Source of the DNA: an uncultured Mycoplasmatota bacterium
GTDB lineage: Bacteria; Bacillota_I; Bacilli_A; RF39; UBA660
DNA: 64,000 bases
Assembly: GCA_900546715.1 (NCBI GenBank)
Contig: UREA01000005.1
Coordinates: 17,290 to 81,289 of the forward strand
Direction of reading: 5' to 3'
Shown: positions 18,052 through 27,079 of the stretch, one piece after another
Position numbering within the stretch: the stretch's first letter is position 1
How the letters are laid out: every line of letters starts with the position of its first letter
Made by a program: the position numbers and the translations under genes
Notes under the pieces: model-generated
The model's input: only the letters and a program-made list of their open reading frames with translations
Database searches by the model: none
Told to the model about the DNA's origin: nothing

Positions 18052-18969
18052 TTAATACTCCAAAGGAATCATTCCATTATTATATAAATCATCTCTATTG
18101 TTTGGCGCTCCTATTTCCGTCCAAGATGAAGTCACAGTAGTTATTCCCATGCCATAACTTGCATTATAATCAACAGAAGGAGAATCAACAATAATAGTAA
18201 GCCAAGAATTTCCATTCCAATCTTTAATAACTTTTGGTTTTTTATTAGTCAAAAATTGTAATATCCTGTTAGTTTTAGTAACAATTTCTCGACGATTTAT
18301 TATGCCATTCTTTTCAAAACCATCAGGAAATATATTTCCTGTAATACCACCTGTTTGATAATTAGGAGTCCCATTATAAATAATCGTTGGATATTTTTTC
18401 CCAAAGACTTGATAAACTCCTACTTGTTGATTTTGCATTGTAGTAGAATAACTGACACCATTATAAAATTTAATAATACTATCTACATCACAAACAAAAA
18501 CTCCTCTAAAATTAACAAGAATTTCATTTGTAATATATTCCATTTCATGTCCAAAAGTATCAACAGGAACAAGAGCATATTCATAAATAGTATTATTTTC
18601 TGAAACTAAATTATCATAAAAATGAAAATTATATTCTCCTCTGCGGTTTAACTGAAAATCTTGAATAGTAATCCAATCAAAATCGCCCTTAACTCTTCTC
18701 TTAAACCGAACTCCATCAGCAAATGAAATCTGACCTAACGAACTTCCTGCATCTAAAGTCCCATCAAAATGAGCATCCATAATAGTATCTATTCCCCATC
18801 CATCAGGAGGGACATTAGTGTAATTAATATTTGTATTTTTAGAAACTATTAAACGATCATATATACCGCCTTTTATTTTTACAGTAGTAAATACATCGCC
18901 TTGACTAAAAGGAAGAGGATCAACCGAATTTCCATCTGAATAAAAATTATATCCTAAAAGTCCTATCAT
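18052..18969 (-). CDS. Distal tail protein (305 aa)
   Basis: The gene overlaps the previous one by 4 bases (ATGA). The sequence is beta-rich (GDFDWITIQDFQLNRRGEYN, YEYALVPVDTFGHE), with fibronectin or Ig-like strand patterns, and has a C-terminal part with KVIKDWNGNSWLTIIVDSPS. This last pattern resembles distal tail or baseplate domains. Position after the tape measure supports the role. The family is not confirmed. Confidence 0.6.
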   Translation of the reverse strand: MIGLLGYNFYSDGNSVDPLPFSQGDVFTTVKIKGGIYDRLIVSKNTNINYTNVPPDGWGIDTIMDAHFDGTLDAGSSLGQISFADGVRFKRRVKGDFDWITIQDFQLNRRGEYNFHFYDNLVSENNTIYEYALVPVDTFGHEMEYITNEILVNFRGVFVCDVDSIIKFYNGVSYSTTMQNQQVGVYQVFGKKYPTIIYNGTPNYQTGGITGNIFPDGFEKNGIINRREIVTKTNRILQFLTNKKPKVIKDWNGNSWLTIIVDSPSVDYNASYGMGITTVTSSWTEIGAPNNRDDLYNNGMIPLEY

Positions 18970-20156
18970 GTCTGTTCCCCTAAATTCTCTATAATTAATT
19001 CAAATAAATTATCTACGTATTTGACCCATAAAAATAACTGATCTTTATCTTTAGGAATAGGTATTGCGTCACTAAAAACAACATGCACATCTTTAATTGA
19101 TGTTAAATCAGGATGATTGTCGGCATGTAATTCAAACCAGGCTAAATTTTCTTCCTTGTCCTCATTATAAAAAATACCAACTTGTTTTATTTCATTTTCC
19201 AACATTATATTATAAACATTAGGTATACCCCCACCAATAGTTTCATAAGTATCAAAATCTCTTCCCCATACTCTTAAAACATATCCATCAGGAATAACAA
19301 TATTTTTATCCCAAGTTACAGAAGGGGTCTTTTTATTCTTTGTTCTTAGATCAGCTTCCTTATTATCAATATACTCAATGTCTCCCTCACCTGTACCAGG
19401 TAAAGAACTTAAATTTACAGTTATTTCCACTCTTCCTTCATCACATAAATTATTTAGTTGAAGAGCATCGCTTCCTACTCCAGATTCTATATAATAAACA
19501 CTAAAATCAAAAACATTCGGATAGGTGTCTATAAAATCATGTTCCGTTACTATATCTACGTCAATATGATATCTACTGCCATTTTGAAAACCAGTAAAAA
19601 CATGACTAAAAGTATATTTTCCGCTATTTTCTTCATAAGAATATGACACCGTTTTAACGCCAGTTGAAGACACCATTACATCATTTTCATCATACATTTT
19701 TATATTATATGATTTTAGTAACTCCTTGCTTCCAACGCCGGGGCTATAATTAAATATAAAATTATAACTTGCCCAACTAAGGCTTGCAATATAATTAGCA
19801 CCTAAAACCGTAGGAGTGGATATTGCCCAAAATACTATAGTATTAGAAACTGATGATGTACCATCATCATTATATGTCGTTAAAAAAGCCCGATATTGTT
19901 TTTCATTGGAAATAGAATTAATAGGCATACTATGTTCATATATCCCGTCACCTTTATACCAAGGATATAATTTTGAAGTTCCCTGATAGACATAATTATC
20001 GCCAGAACTGGATATATCTTGCACATACAATTTACTTCCTTCCGGCTCATCTCCCCCAGCTATTGAAAAGCGGAAGGGTATTGAATTGCCAAAAGGAGTA
20101 CCAGTCAAAGCGTTAAAAGTAGGTTGAGACAATAAATTAGGCGTTGCTAAAGACAT
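18966..20156 (-). CDS. Distal tail protein with fibronectin-like domains (396 aa)
   Basis: Tandem beta domains are visible: PFRFSIAGGDEPEGSKLYVQ, YRAFLTTYNDDGTSSVSNTI, then SLSWASYNFIFNYSP and GSRYHIDVDIVT, each ending like fibronectin type III or Ig strands. It is the second gene downstream of the tape measure. It is probably a distal tail or baseplate component. A GGAGG site precedes the ATG. Confidence 0.62.
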   Translation of the reverse strand: MSLATPNLLSQPTFNALTGTPFGNSIPFRFSIAGGDEPEGSKLYVQDISSSGDNYVYQGTSKLYPWYKGDGIYEHSMPINSISNEKQYRAFLTTYNDDGTSSVSNTIVFWAISTPTVLGANYIASLSWASYNFIFNYSPGVGSKELLKSYNIKMYDENDVMVSSTGVKTVSYSYEENSGKYTFSHVFTGFQNGSRYHIDVDIVTEHDFIDTYPNVFDFSVYYIESGVGSDALQLNNLCDEGRVEITVNLSSLPGTGEGDIEYIDNKEADLRTKNKKTPSVTWDKNIVIPDGYVLRVWGRDFDTYETIGGGIPNVYNIMLENEIKQVGIFYNEDKEENLAWFELHADNHPDLTSIKDVHVVFSDAIPIPKDKDQLFLWVKYVDNLFELIIENLGEQT

Positions 20157-20171
20157 GAAACCACCTCCTTA

Positions 20172-20426
20172 TCATTTAGGTGCTAAAATAAAACCCTGAC
20201 TCATTTGCCCTTGAGGTATAAATACTTTGACAGTTTGATTTACAACTAAATCTCCTATGTTTCCTCCATACACGGGCAATTTATAAGTTTTATCTTTTAC
20301 TTTTACTTTCTTTTCTCCATCTTCTAATACTACTAATCCAGTATATATTTGAGTTGTATTTTTTCTTACTTTAGCATCAATTAATACTTCAATAGCATCT
20401 ATAAAAATTTTATTGAGATTAACCAT
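20172..20426 (-). CDS. Small tail protein, possible OB-like domain (84 aa)
   Basis: The 84-residue protein is strand-rich after a first helix (KIFIDAIEVLIDAKV): IYTGLVVLEDGEKKVKV, TYKLPVYGGNIGDLVV, KVFIPQGQMSQGFIL. The pattern suggests a small beta-barrel, as in short adaptor proteins placed between tape measure and baseplate genes. No family is recognised. Confidence 0.6.
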   Translation of the reverse strand: MVNLNKIFIDAIEVLIDAKVRKNTTQIYTGLVVLEDGEKKVKVKDKTYKLPVYGGNIGDLVVNQTVKVFIPQGQMSQGFILAPK

Positions 20427-20441
20427 ATACTCCCCTTAAAA

Positions 20442-20472
20442 ATATAAGAGGGGAAGTTATCCCCTCTTATAT
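20442..20472 (-). terminator. Hairpin terminator at the end of the tape measure gene
   Basis: A perfect 13-bp stem (20442-20454 with 20460-20472) is followed on the - strand by TTTT. It overlaps the last codons of the tape measure gene and may reduce transcription into the distal genes. Confidence 0.85.
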
Positions 20473-23400
20473 GCTGTCTGATAAGCAAAATTAACTAAAG
20501 ATTGAACAAATTCTTGAACGTCATTTTTATTCTTAATACTTGGGAAAGATAAATCTACATTACTCATATTAAGCTGGAATCCTTTGTCTTCTGTCGGTAA
20601 ATTGCTTAAAAGATCAATAGGATTCATTTTGCCCCAATCCCATAAATTCTTTGTGACATCAGAAGGGAGAATACTATCCCCAGTATTTAATAACCTAAGT
20701 TCAGGCCCTTCTTCTCCCACAAGAGACATACCGCCTTTAGAAGACAAAGTGCCCTTAGCATTCTTTTCAACTAATTTGCTCCAAAGACCATTAATTGGAT
20801 TATATTTAGCACCAGGAGTATATGGATGTACAATCTCATAATCTCCTCCGGCTGTATGAATAATATCACCAATAGTAGCACCTTCTGGAGCATTACCGCC
20901 TGGAGCTACATCTAAATGTTTCCCGCCACCAACATATTCACTTTGATAGCTACCATCTTCATTAACTCCTGTAATTCTATAATTACCACCAGCAGTTGAA
21001 ACTATTGTGCCAACAGGTAATCCCTTAGTTTGTGTTTTACCATCCTTAATATCAACATCTATAACACCGACACCAGGAACCCAAGCAGTACCCGGAGTCC
21101 CTCTTCCACCTTCGGCATTTGGACCAGATACTACTGTATTTTTATCTTGCCCTGTTTGCCAATTTTCGTTTTCGAGTTGTTGCATGAGTTGAATATATCG
21201 GTCAACATAATCCTGTAAATTACCAAGACGTTTTTCCCAATTATCTCCCTCAAGTTTAATACCTAATATTTGTTCGGCTAATAAACGATCTTGAAGATCA
21301 TTGACTTCGTCAATAGCACTACCATATTCATCAACATAATCCTGCCAATATTTAATTTTTTCTTCAAGAATTTTTAACTCTTCGTCTCTATTTTTCTCTA
21401 ACTGCTCTATTTGCTCTTCGAGAGCCTTTTCAGCCTTATATCTATCCAGCTCTTTTTGCGCTTCAGAAATAGCGTCTGTATCTTGTATATATTGAAACCG
21501 TCCATCTTTATATACATACAATTTTTGAGTACGAGCTTTTGCTAAGGCATCCAACTTTTCTTGAAGCTCTATCTGCTCATTAGTTTCTTCATTTTGCTTC
21601 TCTAATTTTTCTATCTCAGCATCATATTTATCATTAATAGCATCTTTTTGCTCTTCGAGTTTGTCTATTTCTCTTTGAGCTAATTCAGCTACATAATTTA
21701 AGGCTTTTTCAATATTATCAGCTTCAGTTTCCCACGCATCACGTTCAGCCTCTATATAATTATCGAGCGCATCTTCTCGTTGTTCAAGATAATACTCATA
21801 ATCAATTAAGCCTTGTTCATACCAATCGTCCATCCATTCCATGACGCGACGCCAAGCATCAATTTCATTATCAGCGCCCCAATCATTGAAATAATTACGA
21901 TCTTCTATATAATCTTCTGAGCGTTTTAATCGTTTATCAAAGGCATCCTGTTGGAGTTTAAGAATATCTTCTTCATACCCCCACCACTCTTTCTGAAGTT
22001 CCATTATATACTCAGACTCATCGTCAAGTCCTTGTTTTCTATAACTTTCAGCTTCATCATGAGCTTTCTTTTGCATTTGACGTAAATGAGCTATCTGTTC
22101 TTGTTCAGTAGCACCATTCTTTTCCATTAAATACAATTTATGATCTAATATATCCATCTGTTCTTTATACAGATCATTTTGTTCTTTAATGGCATCATTT
22201 TCATCCTTTATTGCTTTGGTAGAAGATTTAGCAGTAGATGTCTTTTTCTTGGAAGCAGAAGATGAAGAGGAAGAAGAAGGTTTTTTAGAAGATGGCGGTT
22301 TCGAGGTAGAAGGTTTTGACCCAGAAGGTTTTTTATCTCCCCATAAATTTCCAACAGTGTCTGAAACATCTATTATAGATTGTCTTCCTGTACCTTGAGC
22401 ATATCCACCTTTTACATCTTCTTTTTCTACTTTATGCCCAACATTCCTACTAATGTCTTTATTAGAAGTAACAACCGCTCCTTTGGGTAAAGTAACTATT
22501 TCAGGACCTTGTTCTCCTACCCAATATTGCCCGGCTCTATTTACTTTACCTCCCTGAGCTTTGCCGCCGCCAAGATCAGGAATAATATAACCTAAAACTT
22601 TCTGAGCACCGGAACCAATTTGTGAAATAATTCCCTTCAAACTATTCCAAATTGAACTGACTCTATTATAACAATTTTGAGCAGCAGAAATTAAACCGCT
22701 GAATGCGCCCTGAGATGCACTTGTATCTACTGGATTATTTGTAACCTCTTGTTGAGCATCTTTTACTCCTTCAACAGGTCCAGCAGCATCTTCAGCCGCA
22801 GACTTTTCTTCATTTAATTCGGTCTGACTTGCATCTGTATTAGCCGGATTTTCAGTCACTCTCTTTTGAGCAGTGGCAACTAATTCTAATGCTCTTGCAT
22901 CGGCATCTGCTACTCCCTTACTCTCTAAGAAAGAAGCAATCATGTCAACATTCGCATTAGCCAGTCCTTCAACGCCTAATTGAGCCTCTAACATCGTATA
23001 AGCTAAATTAGTGACTTGTTCTTGAAATTCCTCAAAAGTGGTAGAACCAGATACAAGCCCCTCAAGAATTTCATCCCAACCTTCCAATCCACTAAATGCT
23101 TCATTTAACTGCATAATAGACTCAAAACTTAACTGTCCATTTTCAGCAAATTCAGCTACAGATTGAGAAAGTATGTCAAAATATCCGCCTACATCTCCTA
23201 AACCACTTAATTGCCCTGATAAAGAATTTATGCTTTCTGCCGCCGCCTCAATAGTTGTTCCAAAATGATCCTGAAAGAAATCAAGAACACTAATGGTTTC
23301 TCCATTTAGTACCATTACAGCATTCTTTAATCGTTTTGGAAGCTCTCCTGTCTTTGCATATAACTGAGTCATTGTATCCCAATATTCAGTTAATACGCCC

Positions 23401-24626
23401 TCTTGCTCTAAAAGGTCATCATTAGCTTCAGCTATTTGCTTAAAATCGCCAGTACTTAAAGCCTCATCGACTGCTTTTTGATAATTATTCCACTGAGTAA
23501 TTGCTTTTTCGATATATAGCTCAGTGTCCATCATTTCTCCAGTAATAGTAGCACGAGTTTTTTGTCCTGATGCTATTCTATCACCGATCGGAGAAGCAGT
23601 TAAAATAGCTTCTAATTTTTCAGTCTCAAGAGACGCTATATTGTTCTTCATCTGTTTTAATTGCTCATTATAAGCTGCTAAAACAGATGCACTTGCACCG
23701 CTACCCTCTAATTCTGCTATTTTCTGTTCAAGTTCGGAAACAGCTTCTGTTGTTTCATCAATCTCATCTTGAATAACATGCTCGGCAGTAGCTTCTTCCA
23801 TAGATTTCTTTGCAGCAAATCCAATGGAAATAAGCGCACTAACTAACATCGCAATAGGTCCAGCAAAAGTCCCTATTTTGCTTAATGCCCCAGATAGTTT
23901 ACCAACAGAACCAGACGCTTTACCAGCGGCAGAAGCAATACCACTTATAGCATCACCAGTAGCAGAAGCAGCGGAAGCAGCTTTGCCCACATCCCCCATA
24001 GTGGAAAACAATTTACCCATATTAACAAATTTAGCTCCCACTTTCCCGGCAATAGCTAAGAAACCTGTGAGAACTCCGCTTAATAAAGTAAATTGTGTTA
24101 CTGCTACGCCAACATCTGTTGATAATAACTCTAACCCAGTGTTAGCTAAATCTAATATTCCTTTAACCAAATCACTATCTATAACAGAAGTAGATAGTTC
24201 TTGGAAAGTATTTTTAAGGTTGCCAACTTTTGCCTCTAAGCTATCCATATAAGCGGCATTTTCTCTTGTGGCAGAACCTGCAGAATCCATTGCAGTTGCC
24301 GTTGCACTTATAGCAGATTCAAAGTTGGTCATAACAGAAGTTAATACGTTAAATTGGTTTTTACCAGCAAGAGCCTCACCAATAGCAGCTTGTTCTACAC
24401 TGGCTAATTCATCCCAAGCAACCGATTGACCTTCTACACCTTCATAAAGTTCTTTTAAAACTTCATATGTTGATTTCATTTCTCCCTGAGAATCTCTCAG
24501 AGAAATATTAACTTTGCCATTAGCAGCTACATATTTATCTGTTTCAGCCGCTAATGCTGCTATGTTCAACCCTATTGTTCGTAGACCATTGCCCACCTTA
24601 CTTGGCTGGCCTACAAGGATTTCAGT
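20457..24626 (-). CDS. Tape measure protein, exon 5 (main body)
   Basis: This is the last and largest of five exons of a proposed 1620-residue tape measure protein that sets tail length. It begins in frame at TEILVGQPSKV after intron 4. It holds hydrophobic segments (TLLSGVLTGFLAIAG, FAGPIAMLVSALISIGFA), long charged coiled coil (IEQLEKNRDEELKILEEKIK) and two repeats of the tape measure motif: GQYWVGEQGPEIVTLPKGA and MSLVGEEGPELRLLNTGDS. The open frame without splicing would start at 24596, which lacks a natural N-terminus. Confidence 0.9.
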   Translation of the reverse strand, partial: TEILVGQPSKVGNGLRTIGLNIAALAAETDKYVAANGKVNISLRDSQGEMKSTYEVLKELYEGVEGQSVAWDELASVEQAAIGEALAGKNQFNVLTSVMTNFESAISATATAMDSAGSATRENAAYMDSLEAKVGNLKNTFQELSTSVIDSDLVKGILDLANTGLELLSTDVGVAVTQFTLLSGVLTGFLAIAGKVGAKFVNMGKLFSTMGDVGKAASAASATGDAISGIASAAGKASGSVGKLSGALSKIGTFAGPIAMLVSALISIGFAAKKSMEEATAEHVIQDEIDETTEAVSELEQKIAELEGSGASASVLAAYNEQLKQMKNNIASLETEKLEAILTASPIGDRIASGQKTRATITGEMMDTELYIEKAITQWNNYQKAVDEALSTGDFKQIAEANDDLLEQEGVLTEYWDTMTQLYAKTGELPKRLKNAVMVLNGETISVLDFFQDHFGTTIEAAAESINSLSGQLSGLGDVGGYFDILSQSVAEFAENGQLSFESIMQLNEAFSGLEGWDEILEGLVSGSTTFEEFQEQVTNLAYTMLEAQLGVEGLANANVDMIASFLESKGVADADARALELVATAQKRVTENPANTDASQTELNEEKSAAEDAAGPVEGVKDAQQEVTNNPVDTSASQGAFSGLISAAQNCYNRVSSIWNSLKGIISQIGSGAQKVLGYIIPDLGGGKAQGGKVNRAGQYWVGEQGPEIVTLPKGAVVTSNKDISRNVGHKVEKEDVKGGYAQGTGRQSIIDVSDTVGNLWGDKKPSGSKPSTSKPPSSKKPSSSSSSSASKKKTSTAKSSTKAIKDENDAIKEQNDLYKEQMDILDHKLYLMEKNGATEQEQIAHLRQMQKKAHDEAESYRKQGLDDESEYIMELQKEWWGYEEDILKLQQDAFDKRLKRSEDYIEDRNYFNDWGADNEIDAWRRVMEWMDDWYEQGLIDYEYYLEQREDALDNYIEAERDAWETEADNIEKALNYVAELAQREIDKLEEQKDAINDKYDAEIEKLEKQNEETNEQIELQEKLDALAKARTQKLYVYKDGRFQYIQDTDAISEAQKELDRYKAEKALEEQIEQLEKNRDEELKILEEKIKYWQDYVDEYGSAIDEVNDLQDRLLAEQILGIKLEGDNWEKRLGNLQDYVDRYIQLMQQLENENWQTGQDKNTVVSGPNAEGGRGTPGTAWVPGVGVIDVDIKDGKTQTKGLPVGTIVSTAGGNYRITGVNEDGSYQSEYVGGGKHLDVAPGGNAPEGATIGDIIHTAGGDYEIVHPYTPGAKYNPINGLWSKLVEKNAKGTLSSKGGMSLVGEEGPELRLLNTGDSILPSDVTKNLWDWGKMNPIDLLSNLPTEDKGFQLNMSNVDLSFPSIKNKNDVQEFVQSLVNFAYQTAYKRG

Positions 24627-24995
24627 CTTTTATGTTTAGAATTTTTTGTTTAAATGAATTGTTCTAATTCCTTTTATATTTCTATAAAAAATAGACCATA
24701 TCTTAATATATAATATTTTATATATTTAGGGCGCTTAGGCTTTCGCCTACACTACTCACTTCGTTTGTTAATACAACTTATTCTCTATTAAGAGTTACAT
24801 TTATTATTTGCTTTCGTTGGCCGTTGAAGGTTATACTATATTTCAATAGTATCTTCCCTGCGGATTGTCTACATATTTTTATTCTTATTACTATACCTTT
24901 GGCATTACCCTAAGCCCTTATAATATCACTATTATAAGTTAGTAAATAAAACTTTAAGATATCCCCGCAATTCACCCTATACTGGCAAGAAATCC
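24627..24995 (-). ncRNA. Group I intron in tape measure gene (intron 4)
   Basis: The 369-nt intron follows exon sequence ending CTGGT, and GCCAG inside the intron pairs with it (P1, U-G wobble at the splice site). It ends in G before ACTGAA. P7 strands GGCC and GGTC, in the context AAGATATGGTC, are visible. No open reading frame is present. Its sequence closely resembles intron 3 over the segments at 24730-24815 and 24920-24975, so the two are probably duplicates. Confidence 0.85.
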
Positions 24996-25122
24996 ACCAG
25001 CCGTAACCAAACCTATCGTCTCTTCAAATGTATTCCCTGTTGTTCCTAATGCTGTACCAGCTTTTATAAGAGCAGTAGATAAATCATTAGTACCAACAGC
25101 AAAATTATTGGCTGTCTCATTG
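24996..25122 (-). CDS. Tape measure protein, exon 4
   Basis: The 127-nt exon encodes NETANNFAVGTNDLSTALIK, then AGTALGTTGNTFEETIGLVT and AG. This is the conserved tape measure region that continues in exon 5 as TEILVGQPSKV. The frame fits the flanking exons exactly (one base completing a Val codon, then 42 full codons). It is too short to be seen as an independent gene. Confidence 0.88.
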
Positions 25123-25466
25123 CTATATTAAAATAAATTTTTATTATTTGTTTAATATTCGACTATATCTTTATATTTAACTAAATATATCAGGGCGCTT
25201 GGGCTTTCGCCTACTCTACTCACTTCGTCTATTAAAATAGCTTATTCTCTATTAAGAGTTACATTTATCATTTGCTTTCGATAGTCTGTGAAGATTCATC
25301 TTTGTTTCAAAAGATGCTTTCCTGCGGATTGTTTATTATTATATCCTTTTTCCTTATTACTATTCCTTTGACATTACTCTCAGCCCTTATAATATCACTA
25401 TTATAAGTTAGTAGAAAAAGACATTAAAATATTCCCGCAATTCACCCTAAAACGGCCTTTATTAAA
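25123..25466 (-). ncRNA. Group I intron in tape measure gene (intron 3)
   Basis: The 344-nt intron lies between GCGGT (pairing with GGCCG inside the intron) and a terminal G before CAATGAGAC. P7 strands GACTAT and ATAGTC are visible. It has no open reading frame and is very similar to intron 4, from which it is 127 bp away. Confidence 0.85.
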
Positions 25467-25669
25467 ACCGCATCAATAATATGCTCGGAATTTTCAGCCT
25501 CTATATTAAAGGCTTTCATTTGAGAGATCAAAAATCGTGCTGCGTCAGCACTTGATACTTGAGTATCAGCTATATTTGTATATTTAACCGCTATTTCTGC
25601 TAATAAAGCAGAATCACTATCATCAAAAGAGTTTTTTCTGAATTCAGTGGCAGCTTGTAACATTTCCGA
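25467..25669 (-). CDS. Tape measure protein, exon 3
   Basis: The 203-nt exon encodes SEMLQAATEFRKNSF, DDSDSALLAEIAVKYTNIAD, and FLISQMKAFNIEAENSEHI, followed by IDAV. This is a well-conserved N-terminal region of clostridial phage tape measure proteins, normally continuous with the RTG of exon 2 and the N of exon 4. Unspliced, the frame would run into the intron and stop at 25442. Confidence 0.88.
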
Positions 25670-26301
25670 CAGTTAATCATCTATTGGACCATATTCTTCC
25701 ATTTGTTCATTTTGCTCTCGATTATCTTCTTCAATCATTGATTCAATAACTCCTTCATCTGTTTTCTCCTTTGAAAAAATAGCACAAAAAATCCCTGTTA
25801 TTCCTACCATAATAAATGGTAAACAAACTACAATTTTTGGCAATTCAGAAGGTCCAGCATAAAGAATAGCTAAAAGAATAAACCAAGCAATTATTAAAAC
25901 AAAAACAAACAAACACACCATGACTCCCATCTCCTTTTTAATTCTATTATAATTTTATCACTCATAAAATTAAAAAGTCAATAGACAATTTTAACAAAAA
26001 TACTTTCATATTTTCCTGGACTATTTCTTCACCCTATAATATTTGGAGGGGTCGAACTTTTAAAGTCTCTTGACACATCCCTCATCAGGACTTCGCAACC
26101 AATCAACCATTCAATGATTATATAATCATTCCAGACTTAGGTATTTCTACCATATCTTATTCTATTTATTGTTAATAGTTTCCCGCATTCATATTATCAT
26201 ATCTCATATAATATTGTAGCTAAATAGACTTTAGGTGTTATTGGATTTTGAACGATTCTCAGTGCTAATTTACCATCTTAACACTCCGGCCAGAAATATT
26301 A
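25670..26301 (-). ncRNA. Group I-type intron in tape measure gene (intron 2), with an ORF
   Basis: The 632-nt intron follows ACCGGT, which pairs with GCCGG a few bases inside (P1), and ends in G before TCGGAAATG. The 3' half holds a membrane-protein ORF (25673-25930). A GAAATAGTCC segment near 26020-26030 resembles the 3' P7 strand and GACT near 26064 may be its partner. The core is less clear than in the other six introns. Confidence 0.75.
25673..25930 (-). CDS. Intron-encoded small membrane protein (85 aa)
   Basis: ATG 25930 lies 9 bases after AAGGAG, and the stop codon is 3 bases from the intron 3' splice site. The product has two hydrophobic segments (VCLFVFVLIIAWFILLAILY and IVVCLPFIMVGITGIFCAIF) and an acidic cytoplasmic-type tail (IESMIEEDNREQNEQMEE). 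It has no endonuclease motif. Function is unknown; a superinfection or host-interaction role is speculation. Encoding inside an intron means it needs its own initiation on the precursor RNA or free intron. Confidence 0.72.
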   Translation of the reverse strand: MGVMVCLFVFVLIIAWFILLAILYAGPSELPKIVVCLPFIMVGITGIFCAIFSKEKTDEGVIESMIEEDNREQNEQMEEYGPIDD

Positions 26302-26390
26302 ACCGGTACGCCCAAACTGTTTACCAGCTTGAGATAATTGTGAAGTATAACTCTGCAGTCCTTCTTCACTCAGGTCAGAAACTTTCTTGA
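26302..26390 (-). CDS. Tape measure protein, exon 2
   Basis: The 89-nt exon encodes the end of a Phe codon and then KKVSDLSEEGLQSYTSQLSQ, followed by AGKQFGRTG, the continuation of DSALTE from exon 1. The frame phases match on both sides. It is invisible to ORF finding because it is only 29 codons. Confidence 0.88.
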
Positions 26391-26788
26391 CATTTATATT
26401 AGGAAGTAATTGATAAAATATCAATTATATGGACGCTACTCCATTCCCCTGTTTATATAACAGCTTTAATTTTCATTAAAGATTAGACTATATCTTCTTC
26501 TATAAATAATAGAAGTGTGCCATTTCAAAATACCAAACACTTGTATTTTTACTCCTTTTCAGGATAGTCGTTGAACGTTCCTTTATTCAAGGCTTCGCTG
26601 CTGATTATCTATTAATATTTACTTAGGATTTAACCATATAAACATATTTTGCTTTTTTTCTACTTTCGTAACATTCACACTTAGGCATGTTTCATCCTTA
26701 TGTTGTAGTAGCAAAATCTTTAAGACGTCCCAGCAATTAGACACATATTTTTACACTCATCTCACAATAAGCGAGAGCAAAAAAGTTC
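26391..26788 (-). ncRNA. Group I intron in tape measure gene (intron 1)
   Basis: The 398-nt intron follows AGAGT, which pairs with GCTCT inside the intron, and ends in G before TCAAGAAAG. Canonical P7 strands are clear (CAACGACTATCC and AAGATATAGTC). A segment at 26649-26715 matches the major tail protein intron (30741-30806) with about one mismatch, showing common descent. No ORF is present. Confidence 0.9.
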
Positions 26789-27062
26789 ACTCTGTCAATG
26801 CGCTATCTAATTCAAAGACTTGATCCACCATAGACCTAATAGCACTTGCCGAAGCATCCATAATCATATTTGCTTCTTGGAAAGTTAAGCCTATGTCCTT
26901 AGCAATGTCATTCAAATTTTTAGCACTATTTGTCGCCTTATCTAATCCCGAAGAATCAGCACTTATTTTTATTTTAGAATCTATTCCTTTTAACTGACTC
27001 TTTATACTTGATAAATCAAGTTCTACATCAGTTATAATAGAATAATTAGAGCCTCCTGCCAT
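26789..27062 (-). CDS. Tape measure protein, exon 1
   Basis: The N-terminal exon starts MAGGSNYSIITDVELDLSSI, followed by KSQLKGIDSKIKISADSSGL, KATNSAKNLND and FQEANMIMDASASAIRSMVD and ending FELDSALTE. This is a typical tape measure N-terminus. ATG 27062 follows an AAGGATG site. Without splicing, translation would stop at 26787 immediately after GAG. Confidence 0.9.
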
Positions 27063-27079
27063 AACTCACCCATCCTTCA

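Noticed and set aside
23824..24252. Long + strand ORF opposite the tape measure gene
   Set aside because: It is a shadow of the Ala/Ser-rich coding strand and has no ribosome binding site. The same applies to the + strand ORFs at 9600 and 31124.
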